A stretch of 64,000 nt of DNA from Archilochus colubris (taxonomy: Eukaryota; Chordata; Aves; Apodiformes; Trochilidae): contig CM041104.1 of NCBI GenBank assembly GCA_023079485.1, forward strand, positions 187,676-251,675, given 5' to 3'. Numbering within the stretch: the stretch's first letter is position 1; the number at the start of each line of letters is the position of its first letter. A program made the translations under genes and the position numbers. Shown here piece by piece: positions 1 through 10,900 of the stretch. A model generated the notes under the pieces. The model was not told where the DNA came from, did no database searches, and saw nothing but the letters and a program-made list of their open reading frames with translations.

Positions 1-1202
1 GGGAGCAATGCAGGACCTCGGGAGTAGCTGAGCATGCCCCCACCCCTCCCTGCAAGCCCTGGAGCCCTTCTCTAAAAGCCAGGTTGAAAAGCTGTCACAT
101 TCTGGCACACTGTGTTACCTTCGAAATGTGATTTAAAAACACTGCTTGAAGAGTAAACAGCTGTAAAGTGATGACCCAGATCTTAGAGTCACTGCAGGCT
201 GCAGTGGGGGCTTTATTTGGTTTCAAGTCTTCCTGGAGAACCGAGAAGCTTTGGGCCTGTGACTCCATCTCAGCCAGCTCTCTTAGGGACTTTGATGCCA
301 AATTCCTCTCTGGAAGTTGGTGGCTCTGGGGCAGACTCCAGGAGTAGGAAATCTCTTTGCCTTTCCTCACAACGGGGCCGTTGGCCACAGGCCAGCATCT
401 CCCACCCCTCTTCCCCCCCTTCCCCAGTTTATAGCTTGTGGCTGCAGAAGCAGCAGGCAGTGGAGAGTGCCCAGCTGGGCAGGATGGGAGGTGGGCAGGC
501 AGGCTAAGGTGTCGTTTCTAAGGTGTAAATTCAGCTGCAGAAACCCTCCTCTGCCCTCTCCCCTCCCTCAGCAGCTGCAGCTCCCACTGCTGGCCCCTTG
601 TACCCTGTCACAGGGACACAGTGACAGGCCACAAGTCTGCCAGTTGACACCCCTCCCAGCAGCCAAGAGGGGCTTTGCTCCTCTTTCTGACTGAAGCTTA
701 GGCTCTGGCAGTGCTACCACCTGGCTGAGAGATTTTTCAAATGAGTTTTTTCTTCTCCAGATTTGCCTGTTCTGACCTCCTGTGCAGCCAGGCAGGGTGC
801 AGAGCAAATGGTGCCTGTGCAGCACGCAGTGATCCCTGCAGGAAGCACTTGGCTGGGAGCAATACCAAAATAGAGCTGCTTAAAACAGGAAATAAAACAA
901 GCAAATAGCAGCATCTGCAGTGGGTTTTTCAGTCCTTGCCTGCTGTTTCCTCTCTGCATTTGGGTGGATCCAGGAGAGAGGATGTGACGGGTGCAGTCTG
1001 GCAGGCGGGTTTGGGCAGAGCTGAGGAGTTCAGGGTTAGTACCCTTGGCCAAGAGCTGTGAAATAGCAGGAATTAATGGATTGCTCATAATCTGGGCCAG
1101 AGGGGGATGAATGGTCCCCTCCACAGCTGTTGAGTCAGCACCATCCTGCAGTTCTTGGAAGCTATAAACCCATTTTAAAAAGTGGTGCCTTTGGTCTTGC
1201 AG
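1..1202 (+). other. CBFA2T2: CBFA2T2 last intron (3' part)
   Basis: No coding exon is recognisable here. The stretch ends in a pyrimidine-rich tract and the acceptor cttgcag directly before the MYND exon, so it is the last CBFA2T2 intron entering from outside the window. The open frames in it show no known domain. Confidence 0.75.
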
Positions 1203-1487
1203 AGTTGCTGGAACTGCGGTCGCAAAGCCAGCGAGACTTGCAGCGGCTGCAACATCGCCCGCTACTGCGGCTCCTTCTGCCAGCACAAGGACTGGGAGAG
1301 GCACCACCGGATCTGTGGCCAAAGCCTGCACGGCCAGAGCAAGCCCCTGGCTCTGCCTACAGGCCGCTCAGCAGCCACCAAGAGCCTGGATGGAGTGTCC
1401 AGCCCAGCTCTGGAGAAGACCTCAGCGACAACCTCCCGGTCCTCCACCCCGGCATCTGTGACAGCAATAGACACAAATGGACTCTAA
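1203..1487 (+). CDS. CBFA2T2: CBFA2T2 (MTGR1) terminal coding exon, MYND zinc finger
   Basis: This is the last coding exon of an MTG/ETO-family co-repressor; the rest of the gene lies left of the window. It encodes 94 residues and a TAA stop at 1485-1487. It begins at AGT after the acceptor cttgcag, in phase 0. The MYND finger occupies exon residues 2-38, with Cys2, Cys5, Cys13, Cys16, Cys22, Cys26, His34 and Cys38 in the spacing CX2CX7CX2CX5CX3CX7HX3C. A Ser/Thr-rich tail follows and ends in TAIDTNGL. From family knowledge, the MYND (NHR4) domain recruits NCoR/SMRT corepressors, and the nuclear protein heterodimerises with RUNX1T1 and CBFA2T3. The finger alone would not separate the three paralogues. 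The tail and the neighbours NECAB3-E2F1-PXMP4-ZNF341 point to CBFA2T2. Confidence 0.93.
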   Translation, partial: SCWNCGRKASETCSGCNIARYCGSFCQHKDWERHHRICGQSLHGQSKPLALPTGRSAATKSLDGVSSPALEKTSATTSRSSTPASVTAIDTNGL

Positions 1488-3920
1488 AGGGAGAAGGTTT
1501 GGTTTGGTCTATTTGATTAGTTTCCCTGGTTTGTTGGTTTTCTTTTTAAGCTGAAAAAAAAGCCCTGCAGCAACTTGTACAACTTGGCACGTTCGATGTA
1601 CCACACCACCTCCTCCAAGTGCTGACACTCGGGCTTTGCCATCTCATTCTGCCTCTTTTTTCGTGGCTCATGAAGAACTGGGGACAGCCTTGCTCACACT
1701 GCTGCTGTGCAGGAGATACCAGAGCATCCTGAGGGACATGGAGGAGGCTGTGTGCTCACTCGTGGGGACCTGGACTCAGTGGGGAGTGCTGCTGGAGTGT
1801 GTAGGAGATGCTGAGCCCCATCCTCATGGGTCAAACGTTCCCAAGCTCCTTTTCTGAGGTGTCTGAGCCACCTCCTCTTTCAGCTACCTTTCTTCCACAG
1901 TTGGCATCTGGTTTTCCCTTGCTCCCAATAGTTGTGGCTCAGGTGGCTGTGCTGGATGGTCGCTGCTGTGAACTGACCAGAGCCAATTTCTCAGCAGCAG
2001 CATCTCATTCTCAAGTACAACAGGAAAAGCTGAGCCGCCTTCTCTTCTCTTTTCGTCTCCTGCCTGCAGGCTGGCAGCTGGTGATTGCAGAGAGGGAGGA
2101 GAGGATTCGTCTGCCCTCAACCAAATGTCAGTATCAGAGAAGTACAGCCAGTCACTTCTGGATGGCCTGGTTTTACCCTGGCCTGGGACAGGACAGACAG
2201 TTGCATGTCACCCTGGGTGGCATCTTCGAAGGGGAAAACTCAGAGCAAATCTGTAAGCACTGGGGGCAGTAATTGCCCTTTCCACCTCAGTACTGTTAGT
2301 TTGCTATGCAGAGAGTGTTGTGGGTTTTTTTTTTTCACTGCATGGAAGCAGTGGGTTTAAGAGTTACTGCTGTTGTTTTTGACCCCAGGTCCTCACACAA
2401 TTGCAGTGGGTTCTTTATAGAACAGAGGTTCTTATCTGTTCTCTCCATGCATGTTGCCCAAACTATTAAAATAAAAGCTGGACTTGGCTCTGACTCCCCC
2501 CGGTCTTACAGGGCTCCTGCAGTGCTGCTCTGACACCTGCTGCCTTCCTCTTCCTGGAGACACCCAGGGATGCTCAGCCACCCCCCTTATCCAGCCCAAA
2601 AATGAGAGCGAGACCCTGTGGGGATGCTGTGGTGTGGCAGGAGGGGTTCAGGGCAGTGCAACCCCACCACTGACACCACTCCCCAGAAGAGCTGTTCTGG
2701 GGCTCATCTCAAGTGGTTCATGGAGGTACCCAGTGGCACAGCCCAGGTGAGAGGTGGGCAGGTGACCTCTGGAGAGCTGCAGCCATTCCCACCCAGCACA
2801 CAAATGGGAAACCATTTATTCAGCAGAGCTTTGTGGTCTGTGACTGTTTCTGCACCACTTCTGGAACCAAGTGAGGCAACTAATTCCAAATTATTTTTGA
2901 TCCATTTTTCAATTGGAGGTGGGTAATAGAGATGGAATGGATCATGACAGTTTGCAGCAGGGGGGCTGCCCTCTGCTGCTTTTCCTTAGGGAAAGCTGTC
3001 TTGGGAACTGCTGTCATGGGACAGAGCAGGGTCACTCCTGTGTCTGCAAGGGTTTGTTTTGCCAAAAAATAAAAAAAGGCTGCGAAAGCCTCAGGAGGTG
3101 GCACTGGGGCTCCTGGATGAGGCAGCACCTGGAACATGGCTCCTGGGAATGGGGCTGGTGCAGCCCTGAGTCAGGATGACACCTGAGTCCCCCCGACCCA
3201 CAGCACAGAAGAGGCCACAGCAGCAGGGGAAAGTGTCACCCCACCTGGGGAAGGTGTCACCCAGCCTGGGGTTCTTTACCCCAGGAGACTTGGGGACAGC
3301 TCTATGCTGCAGCATCCCCTCATGGAGATGCTGGGAAGTGGATCTGCTGCTGGGGCAAAGCTTAAAAACATTCAATGTGCCAGGGGCTGGAGGAAGAGGA
3401 GGAGGCTGTGGTGAACTGGAAGAGCTGAAGGGCTTCACACCTGCAATGAGCTGCCTGGGGGCAACATCCCAGACCTCACTGCAGTGCTGAGTGCCCACTG
3501 TGGGTCAGCAGTGGATTGACTGCTGCCAGGTAGGATATAGAAATAAGAGCAGGGCAAGGCTGGAAGAAATGGCTTGTAAATAGACTGTCTTCCATCATTC
3601 TCATGCAACTTTGATGGCTGTGTACTAAAATTAACTCCAGTGTAAATGAATGAAATACTAACAGTCATGATTAGAATGATTGCTTTTTTTTGGTTGTTTT
3701 TTTAAAACATGGAATGATAAATGTGAAATTCAGCCATGGGAAAAGTTGTTGGGTTGAGGTTTCTATTATTTTTTTTTGATGTTTAATTCTGTAATAGAAA
3801 TTTGTTACTTCATTCCTGTGCATAACTTATTTAATGTACTGTATAAAGGAACCCAAACTGTTACAGATGTATTTAGTTTGTTCTACTCCAAAGTAGTCAA
3901 TAAAAGACTATATTCATCAC
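1488..3920 (+). other. CBFA2T2: CBFA2T2 3'UTR
   Basis: No intron or new coding exon is visible between the stop codon and the AATAAA at 3899-3904, so this is read as one long 3'UTR of about 2.4 kb. Two internal AATAAA hexamers, at 2470-2475 and 3068-3073, could give shorter isoforms. The last 300 bases are AT-rich, as is usual near a distal poly(A) site. Confidence 0.7.
3899..3904 (+). terminator. CBFA2T2: CBFA2T2 distal poly(A) signal
   Basis: This canonical AATAAA sits in an AT-rich context after an uninterrupted 3'UTR and before the convergent NECAB3 gene. Cleavage is expected near 3915-3925. Confidence 0.7.
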
Positions 3921-3924
3921 ACAA

Positions 3925-4384
3925 CTCCCCCTTCCTGGTGATGCTCAGGCTGCCCTCAGCCAGGGGAGCTGCTGCAGGGGATACAGCCTCTCTGGTGGTG
4001 GGGAAGCTGCTGGAGGTCTTGTGGGACAGCTGCAGTCAGGGACAGGATCCAGTGTGAGGACAGAGGGTGGTGATGTCCCCTGCCAAGAGCCATTTGCTTT
4101 CAAGTGTTCACTGCCAGCCCTGCTTCCCCTTGCTCCCTCTGTGTGTCAGCTCATGTCTCACTACCTCAGGGGAGGATCTGCTCCTGCAGCACCAACAGAC
4201 ACCCCTGGTGTGCACCCACCCACCAGGGGGGCTTTTTCCTCCCTCCCCTCCTGCCCCCCACCACTGACACCCACCCCTAACTTCGTTGCCACTGCCTGGC
4301 AGGACTGAACTGAGGCCAATGCTCATTTATGGTCACTGAGCTGCAGGATGAAGCAAGAGAGCAATCAGCCTATGCTCACCTTCC
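3925..4384. other. CBFA2T2-NECAB3 convergent intergenic spacer
   Basis: About 0.46 kb separates the two facing poly(A) sites. It holds C-rich stretches (about 4180-4275) and no recognised gene, RNA or repeat. Confidence 0.6.
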
Positions 4385-4901
4385 TTGGAGGTGCACAGTG
4401 GTTTATTCTTTTGTGGGGGGGTAGGGGTGTGCACAGCCAGGGTGGGCTTAAAGCCACTGCAATGGCAGTGCCAAAAATAGGTCAGTAACTTTTTTCTATA
4501 AAACACTATTCACAGTCAATTACAAGGCAACCCAACTCCCTCTCCTCAGAGCTTGAGGAAGAGGAGCTGGGGTGTGAGAAGGACTGAGGGTTGCTGGGTT
4601 GCAGCAGCTGGCCCAGTGCACCCCCACCACCACTTCCAGCAGCACTGCTGGGAGTAACCTGCTCCCCTGGGCAGCACAGAGCCAGGCTGGGGGGGGAGGC
4701 GGGGGGGGGAGGGGAAATAAATAAATTAACATGAAAAGAGCATGAGGGTAAAACACTGCCAGAGACAATGGGCAGGCAGCCTCTGCTGGACCACAACAGG
4801 AGACAAGGGAGAGGGAGGTGAAAGGAGCAGTGGATGTGGCTGTGCCAAGGGCTCTGCATTCTTCCACGTGCCAGCAGTGTCTTGGGAGCAGCTGCCCAGG
4901 G
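4385..4901 (-). other. NECAB3: NECAB3 3'UTR
   Basis: This is untranslated sequence of the last exon, from the stop codon at 4904-4902 to the poly(A) site. It contains a very G-rich + strand block at 4689-4714 (C-rich in the mRNA). Confidence 0.65.
4402..4407 (-). terminator. NECAB3: NECAB3 poly(A) signal
   Basis: TTTATT on + is AATAAA on the - strand. It lies about 495 bases past the NECAB3 stop codon and is the first canonical hexamer downstream of it. Cleavage is expected near 4385. Confidence 0.65.
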
Positions 4902-4930
4902 TCAGTTGTTGTTCATGATCCACCAGGATG
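4902..4930 (-). CDS. NECAB3: NECAB3 coding exon 13 (terminal)
   Basis: Encodes ASWWIMNNN and a TGA stop (4904-4902) after acceptor cttctcag. The nine-residue tail is a NECAB3 hallmark. Confidence 0.93.
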
Positions 4931-7900
4931 CTGAGAAGAGAGAGGGGAAAGGGTAAGGGATGGGCAGTTGGTGTTGGACAGGAAGGGTGGCAGAGATGGG
5001 GATCTGGGCCTGCTTGGGGCCAGTGAAGGATTTTCTGCAGGTCTGTGGCACCTGCACATCCCTTAGGTGGGGAGTGTTTCCAGGGCATGGCCTGGGAATG
5101 GGTGAGCCCCAGCATGGGGTGGCCAGGAAGCTGTGAGGGTGCTGAGCCCCTGTCCTAGAGTGCCCCCAGAAGCTGTGGCTGCCCCATCCCTGGCAGTGTT
5201 CCAGCCCAGGTTGGATGGGGCTTGGAGCAACCTGGGCTGTGGGAGGTGTCCCTGAGCATGGCAGGGGTGGCACTGGGGGAGCTTTAAGGTCCCTCCCAAC
5301 CCAAACCAGTCTGGGGTTCCATGGGTATCTGTTACCTGGGCAGTGGCAGCAGCTGCTTGGCCATCCTGGCTGGAGGCCCAAAACCCAACAGCTTAGGTCA
5401 CCTCCAGGCCAACCACCTGCTCTGGAGGGAGCCAAGGTGCCTTTTCCCCACACTGCTCCCACCTTCTGCACAACACCTGGAGCAGGAGTGTGGGAGTGGG
5501 CAGGGTTCTGCAGCCCCCTCACCTGGGAAGAGCATGGTGGTCAGCAGCTCTGGGGACTCCAGTAAGGTGATGATAGCTCTCTGGAAAGTCTTGCTGCAGC
5601 TGGACTGCAAGTGGCTGTAAAACAGAGGAGGGGCTGAGCCCTGCGTGTGCCTCGTGGCTGTGCACCAGGACCCCTGCCATGTGTGGGCAACAGGGCTGCT
5701 CCCACACCCACTAGAGCAGGACAGACACTCTCACCCCACTCCCCAAACCCTTCATTAGGGTCTTCACCCCCTCCCCTGCAAACAGCCCCAGGGGACACTG
5801 GGTTGAGCAGCCAGCAGTAAGGAGAGGAAGCAGTGGGGTCCTGGTGGAGCCCTGAGAGGAAACCCGACCCAGAGCACCCAACCCCACACAAGGAACATCT
5901 CCAACCTTCTCCACGAAGCCACGTCCTGCCAGAACTCATAAAGGATGAAGCAGGCCTCGTCCCTCAGCTTGCAGGCAGACACACTGTGGGGACAGGAGTG
6001 ACCCTGACACAGGACCTGACCCACTGCAGCCGTGCCAGTCCTCCCAGGCCCAGGAGTGAGTGGCACAGGGCTGCACCAGAGCCTCACCCCCAGGCTACCA
6101 TGGAGCAGCCTGGATGCAGACACAAAGCTCCAGGGCATCCCCAACCCAACATCCTTCGTGCTGCAATCCCCCCCCCCCCACGCAGTACAGGACCCACACC
6201 CGTCCTTGCTGCTGCCCAGAAAGCAGCATGTGAAGTGTTTAATGAAATATTTCCTAGTCCTGCAGCGCACAGCCACACAAAAGAGCTCCTTCTGCCAGCC
6301 CTTTGGCTGGTGTCTCGTGCCTCACACGGAGAGAAACTGAGGCACAAGTACAAGGAGCTGAGAGCCCAGCACAAACCCAGAGCTTGCTGCCCTGACAGGG
6401 ATGCTGCTTCACCAGAAAACCAGCTTAAGGGCTGCTGGAAGTGACCAAGCCCTGAGGGGACAGCAAAGGAAGTCACCCAGCAGCTCAGAGGCTGCATCCC
6501 CCCCCGTGCAGGGGCTGCAAAATGCTTTGCAATTCCCTGGTGTGAGCCAGGGCAGCAGAATCTCCCCAAGCTTTGCCCCAGCTTGCCACTCAGGTGGAGA
6601 GCTTGCCCCTGCAACACTACCCAGCTGTCTACTCAAGTGTTCTCATGACAGAAAAGCCCATCAATTTGTAAGGAAAAAAAGATTGCATTCTCCCTGCCAC
6701 ACATTTCAAAACGAGTCTCTTCCTTTTGTTTGGATTGAAAACACAGTTCTGTTCTCAAGAGCTGAAAAATGACACTGTAAATGGGAACAGCACAAACATT
6801 TCCCACTGTAAGCAGCTTGAAAGCTGCTGTGGGAGAAGGAAAGCACCTCTGGAAGAGCAGCTGTGCCACCTCCAGGGACAGGCTTGCAGTGGCATGTCAC
6901 TGAGCTCCATCCTCAGCTCTGTGGGGAGCCCCAAGAGAAGCAGCCCTGGCTCTGCCAGGAGTCAGTTCCAGGTGCTGAGGGCTGCTCCTCCCAGCACTGC
7001 TCACACCTTAGAACAGCCATGCTCCAGGATGGGCTCTCCCTTGCCTTTTCCCCCCCTTTAAAATCCTCCAGTGCTGGAGGAACACATGCACTCGCTCACA
7101 CATGCAGAGCCACGGCCATTCCTGCTGGAATAAAACCCACCCCACTTGCCCCGTGCTGGCAACAAATGCTTCCTGCAGGAGATGGGACTGTGCTGCAGCC
7201 CTGGGACTGCCCCATCCTCTCTGCAAGGTCCAAGCTCTGCCTGCCAAGCCCACCCTCACCCTGACCAGCACACACAACTCCCCACTTTGGTGCCCCAGAG
7301 GGTGCCGTGCTCCTCCCTGCCACCAACCAGCCTGTCCCCTGCTAGACGTACTGCAGGCAGCTGCTCTGCCCCGCCGTGCCCTCCGTGTAGGACCTGAAGG
7401 CTTGGTGGAACTCCTCGACGCTGCCCATGGCCACCGAGATCTGCCTCTTGGCCACCAGGATGTGCTGCAAAGGGACGAGTGGCATCAGGGACTGATCTGT
7501 CCTGTCCCCCCCTGCTCCCACCCTGCTGCAGGACAAGGCAGAGACAAGCACAGCACCACAGGGGAAGCTCCAAGATGGGGATGGCACCAGGATGCTGGGG
7601 ACAATGCCAACAGAAAGTGGCTTCTTCCTAACTGGGTGGGCTGCCTTTACAACAAGGACCATACCTTGAAGGAGATGCTTCAGCCCTGGTGTCAGGGTCC
7701 TGCTTTGGGCCTGCTGAAGTTCCCTGTGTCTAGCCCCAAGCAGAAAGGGGCCTCTGGACCCCTCCCCTGAGGCTCTGGATGGTCTGCAGGTGCTCAGAGC
7801 AAACCTGAGGCATTTGGGCACTCACAAGTGGAGTGCTGCCTTCCTCCCAGCTGGTGTGGGCACTGCCCAGGCTTCGGGAACCCCTTGGAGCTGTGTTTGT

Positions 7901-10900
7901 GCGGTGGATGGTCCCATGCCCCATCAGCTCACCCAGGTGGCTTGGGGCAGAAGGACTGTGTGAGCACTTGTGTGTGTGAGGGAGGGGAGATGTGTAGCCC
8001 CCTGGGGCTGCCTGCAAACAAGGAGCAGGGCAAGGACTCACTTCATCTCTTCCTTTACACATTGCTTCCTCCTTCAGAGGCTCCAGGCGTGGGCTCTGCA
8101 GGTAACACCACGGGAAAAATCAGCATGACTGGGACAACTTTGCAACAAGATAAAAGGTGGCAGGGTGACAGATGGGTACTGCTCTGGGGACATTCCTTTG
8201 GGTAGTTCAGGGAGAACAGGGACGTGACCTGCACATCAATGGGGCTCACTGGGTCCAGACTGACTTGTGCCATCAGCACAGACCATGGGGAAGGCAGGGG
8301 AGGGGCTGCAGAGCTGAGAGGAGAAAGGAGCTCTGGGGACAGCTCTGCAAGGCCAGGCCTGGTGGGTGGGTGCAGCTCTGTAACAATGCCAGGACCCAAC
8401 ACCAGGGCTGCTGGCATGGGGAGAGGTCCCAGCACCCACCTGCCCACCCCCAGCCCACTCCCCCCTCCACCACAGACCTTGCACTCCAGTTTCTCAAGGA
8501 GCTGCTGGAGCTGATTGATCTGTGCCATCCACTGGCTGTTGTCCTTGACACAAATGCCTGCATTTAGAAGGGCAGAGATGTTACCACAAAAGCTTGCTTT
8601 TCTCATTGCAAAAGCTTGCACAAGGCCCAGAAAACCACAAATAAACTGATTTGTTTCTCTCCTGAAACTTTTCTCACTGCTCAAGAGATACCCCACACAA
8701 GCTCCAGTTGGCATCTGGGTGGGATGGTCCAGGCTCTGTCCCAGAAAAGCCCCCACTGTCCCATGCTGCTGCTTCCACACACAGTCCAGGCAGGCAGAGA
8801 CCCCACCCCAAGGAATGGTCTTGCTGCAGGTACCTGTTGTGAGCATCCCAGAATAGGGGTCTGTAGGAGACAGACAGATGTTCTTCTGTGCTCTGCGCCC
8901 ACATCGTCTCCCTGACCTCAGCCCAACTGAGGTCTCCGATTTCTTTACATCTTTTCTGAAAGAACAAAATACAAAAAGTGGGGTTGAAGCCATTCCCTGT
9001 ATCAGTCAGCCTCAAGTAGGCTTGGAAAGGGCAGATCCTGCTCCCAGATGTCCCTCCCAGGGGCACCCACGAATCCTGTCCCACACTGCAACCCACAGGA
9101 GCAGTGGTGGGGAGTGGAGCAGCACCCCCCCCTCACCTCTCCCGTCCTGCCTGCTCCTCCACGGTGTCCACAGCACACTCCAGGGAGGTCTGCAGGGACT
9201 GCAGCTGGTGCACGGTTTCCCGCAGCAGGAAACGGGTCAGGAACTGCTCCATCTTTGAGGACGTCTCATACCTCTGTGGGGAAGGGAAGAGGATGTGTCA
9301 GATGCCTCCAGCTCTGTGCAGGGGGAGCAGAGCAGCACCTGGAAGGGGCTGGCCCTTCAATAAACCCAACAGGGTGGATCCAATCCAGGGTTTTATGCCC
9401 CTTCTCTCCAGGGAGACAGTGCCAAGCATAGGAAGTGCCAGCTGAATTTGTGACATGCACTTGTGCTCAGAGCTACTCCACAGCCCATCACCATGTCACC
9501 CACCAAGTGTGACCAATGGCCCTGCAAGCCCTAGCCCACCTGCCCTGTAGTCCTGGAGGGGTCCCCAGCAGGGCCACAGGGCTCGGTGCCCACTGCTCAC
9601 CACCCTCCTCCCTGCACCGGTGCCACGTGTGCCCCACGGGTGTCAGTGCTGGGTGTGTAAAGGCAGGGTTTGGGGGGACAGGGGAGAATGAAGGGGCCAC
9701 CGTGTGTAGAGAAACATTGTCAACCAGGTGCCTCGAATTGCCAGTGAGTGGGTGTGAGTCCACCTGTGCCTGATTAGGACAGGCCCCTATTGGGCATGAG
9801 CAAGGCCAGGGGGCCAATAAAGGTGGAACACACACCCACAGAAAGAACCTCAAGCTCACTCTGGTGCGAGGCATGGAGAGGCCAGCAGCTCGTCGAGCCA
9901 CTGGAGCAAGAAAGGCTCTACCCAGTACACTTCTACCCTGGAAACGCTGTGTGGTGGCTAGAGTCCTGGAAGAGACCAGCAGCTCATCGAGCATCAGGAG
10001 CAATAATGGCTCCTCCCGCAACAACCATGCATCCTGACAAGAAGGCCAGCTGGCCCAGAAGGCAACCAAGCCATGGGTCAGGATGTGTTGTCCCAGCACG
10101 CAGAGCCAGGATGTGCTTCTCAGAGCCTCACAAACACTGCCTGCTCCAGGCAGAGCCCTAGGCCCTGCACTGTTGCAGAAATAAAACTGCTTTTCATTTA
10201 TACTCTGGGTTGTTTCTGTGCCTACCCACCATCAGACACTGTAAGTGTAACCCCCATCAGGCTGGCAGCGCAAGCAGGGCTGGTGCTGGGACTTCAGGCC
10301 ATGCTGTCTGGGTCCAGCTGGTTGCCAGCAGAGCCCCGATGCTCCTGGCTGGAGGCTGAACCTGTCTGGAGCACTGCAGCAAAGCTGTGCCCCAAACACT
10401 CTGCCTGCAGCTGCCAGCATGGGCAGGGGCTGCTCCAGCAGGCAGGAAAGCTCCTTCCAGCAGTGAACCAGCACCCCTGAGGTGCCACAGAGGACAGTGA
10501 CACAGGGGTGGGAGGAACCAGCTGGGAAGAAGGTCCACAAAGCACCTGCACTGCAGCAACTTCACTATGGGAGGGGATTTCTGATCTTGGCACTGAAGCA
10601 GCTGAGCACAGGTGACAGGATGAGCTGCTGAAAACAGGGAACTGACTCTGCTCTCTGTAATTCGGGTATAAAGGACATTTGGTGCTTCAGGGAGACAATT
10701 CAGCTCACTGAACAGTCGGAAAAGAACTCACCTGGCTTTGCTGCTGCTTTAGTGAACTGACTCAGCTTAGCAGATGATTATAAAAGGATCAGGGGTTGCA
10801 GGGGGGAAGCAGCTGGGAAGCCCAGCTGTCACAGCAGACTGCTCTCCCCAAGACCAGCTCCTTGCTCAAGGGACACAGTCATCACTTGAGCACTAGGAGA

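Noticed and set aside
886..896. AATAAA in the first kilobase
   Set aside because: It lies in the CBFA2T2 intron upstream of the MYND exon, not in a 3'UTR.
8055..8993. A 312-codon open frame on the - strand
   Set aside because: It joins NECAB3 exons 7 and 8 with unrelated intron sequence. The conserved parts are bounded by good splice sites.
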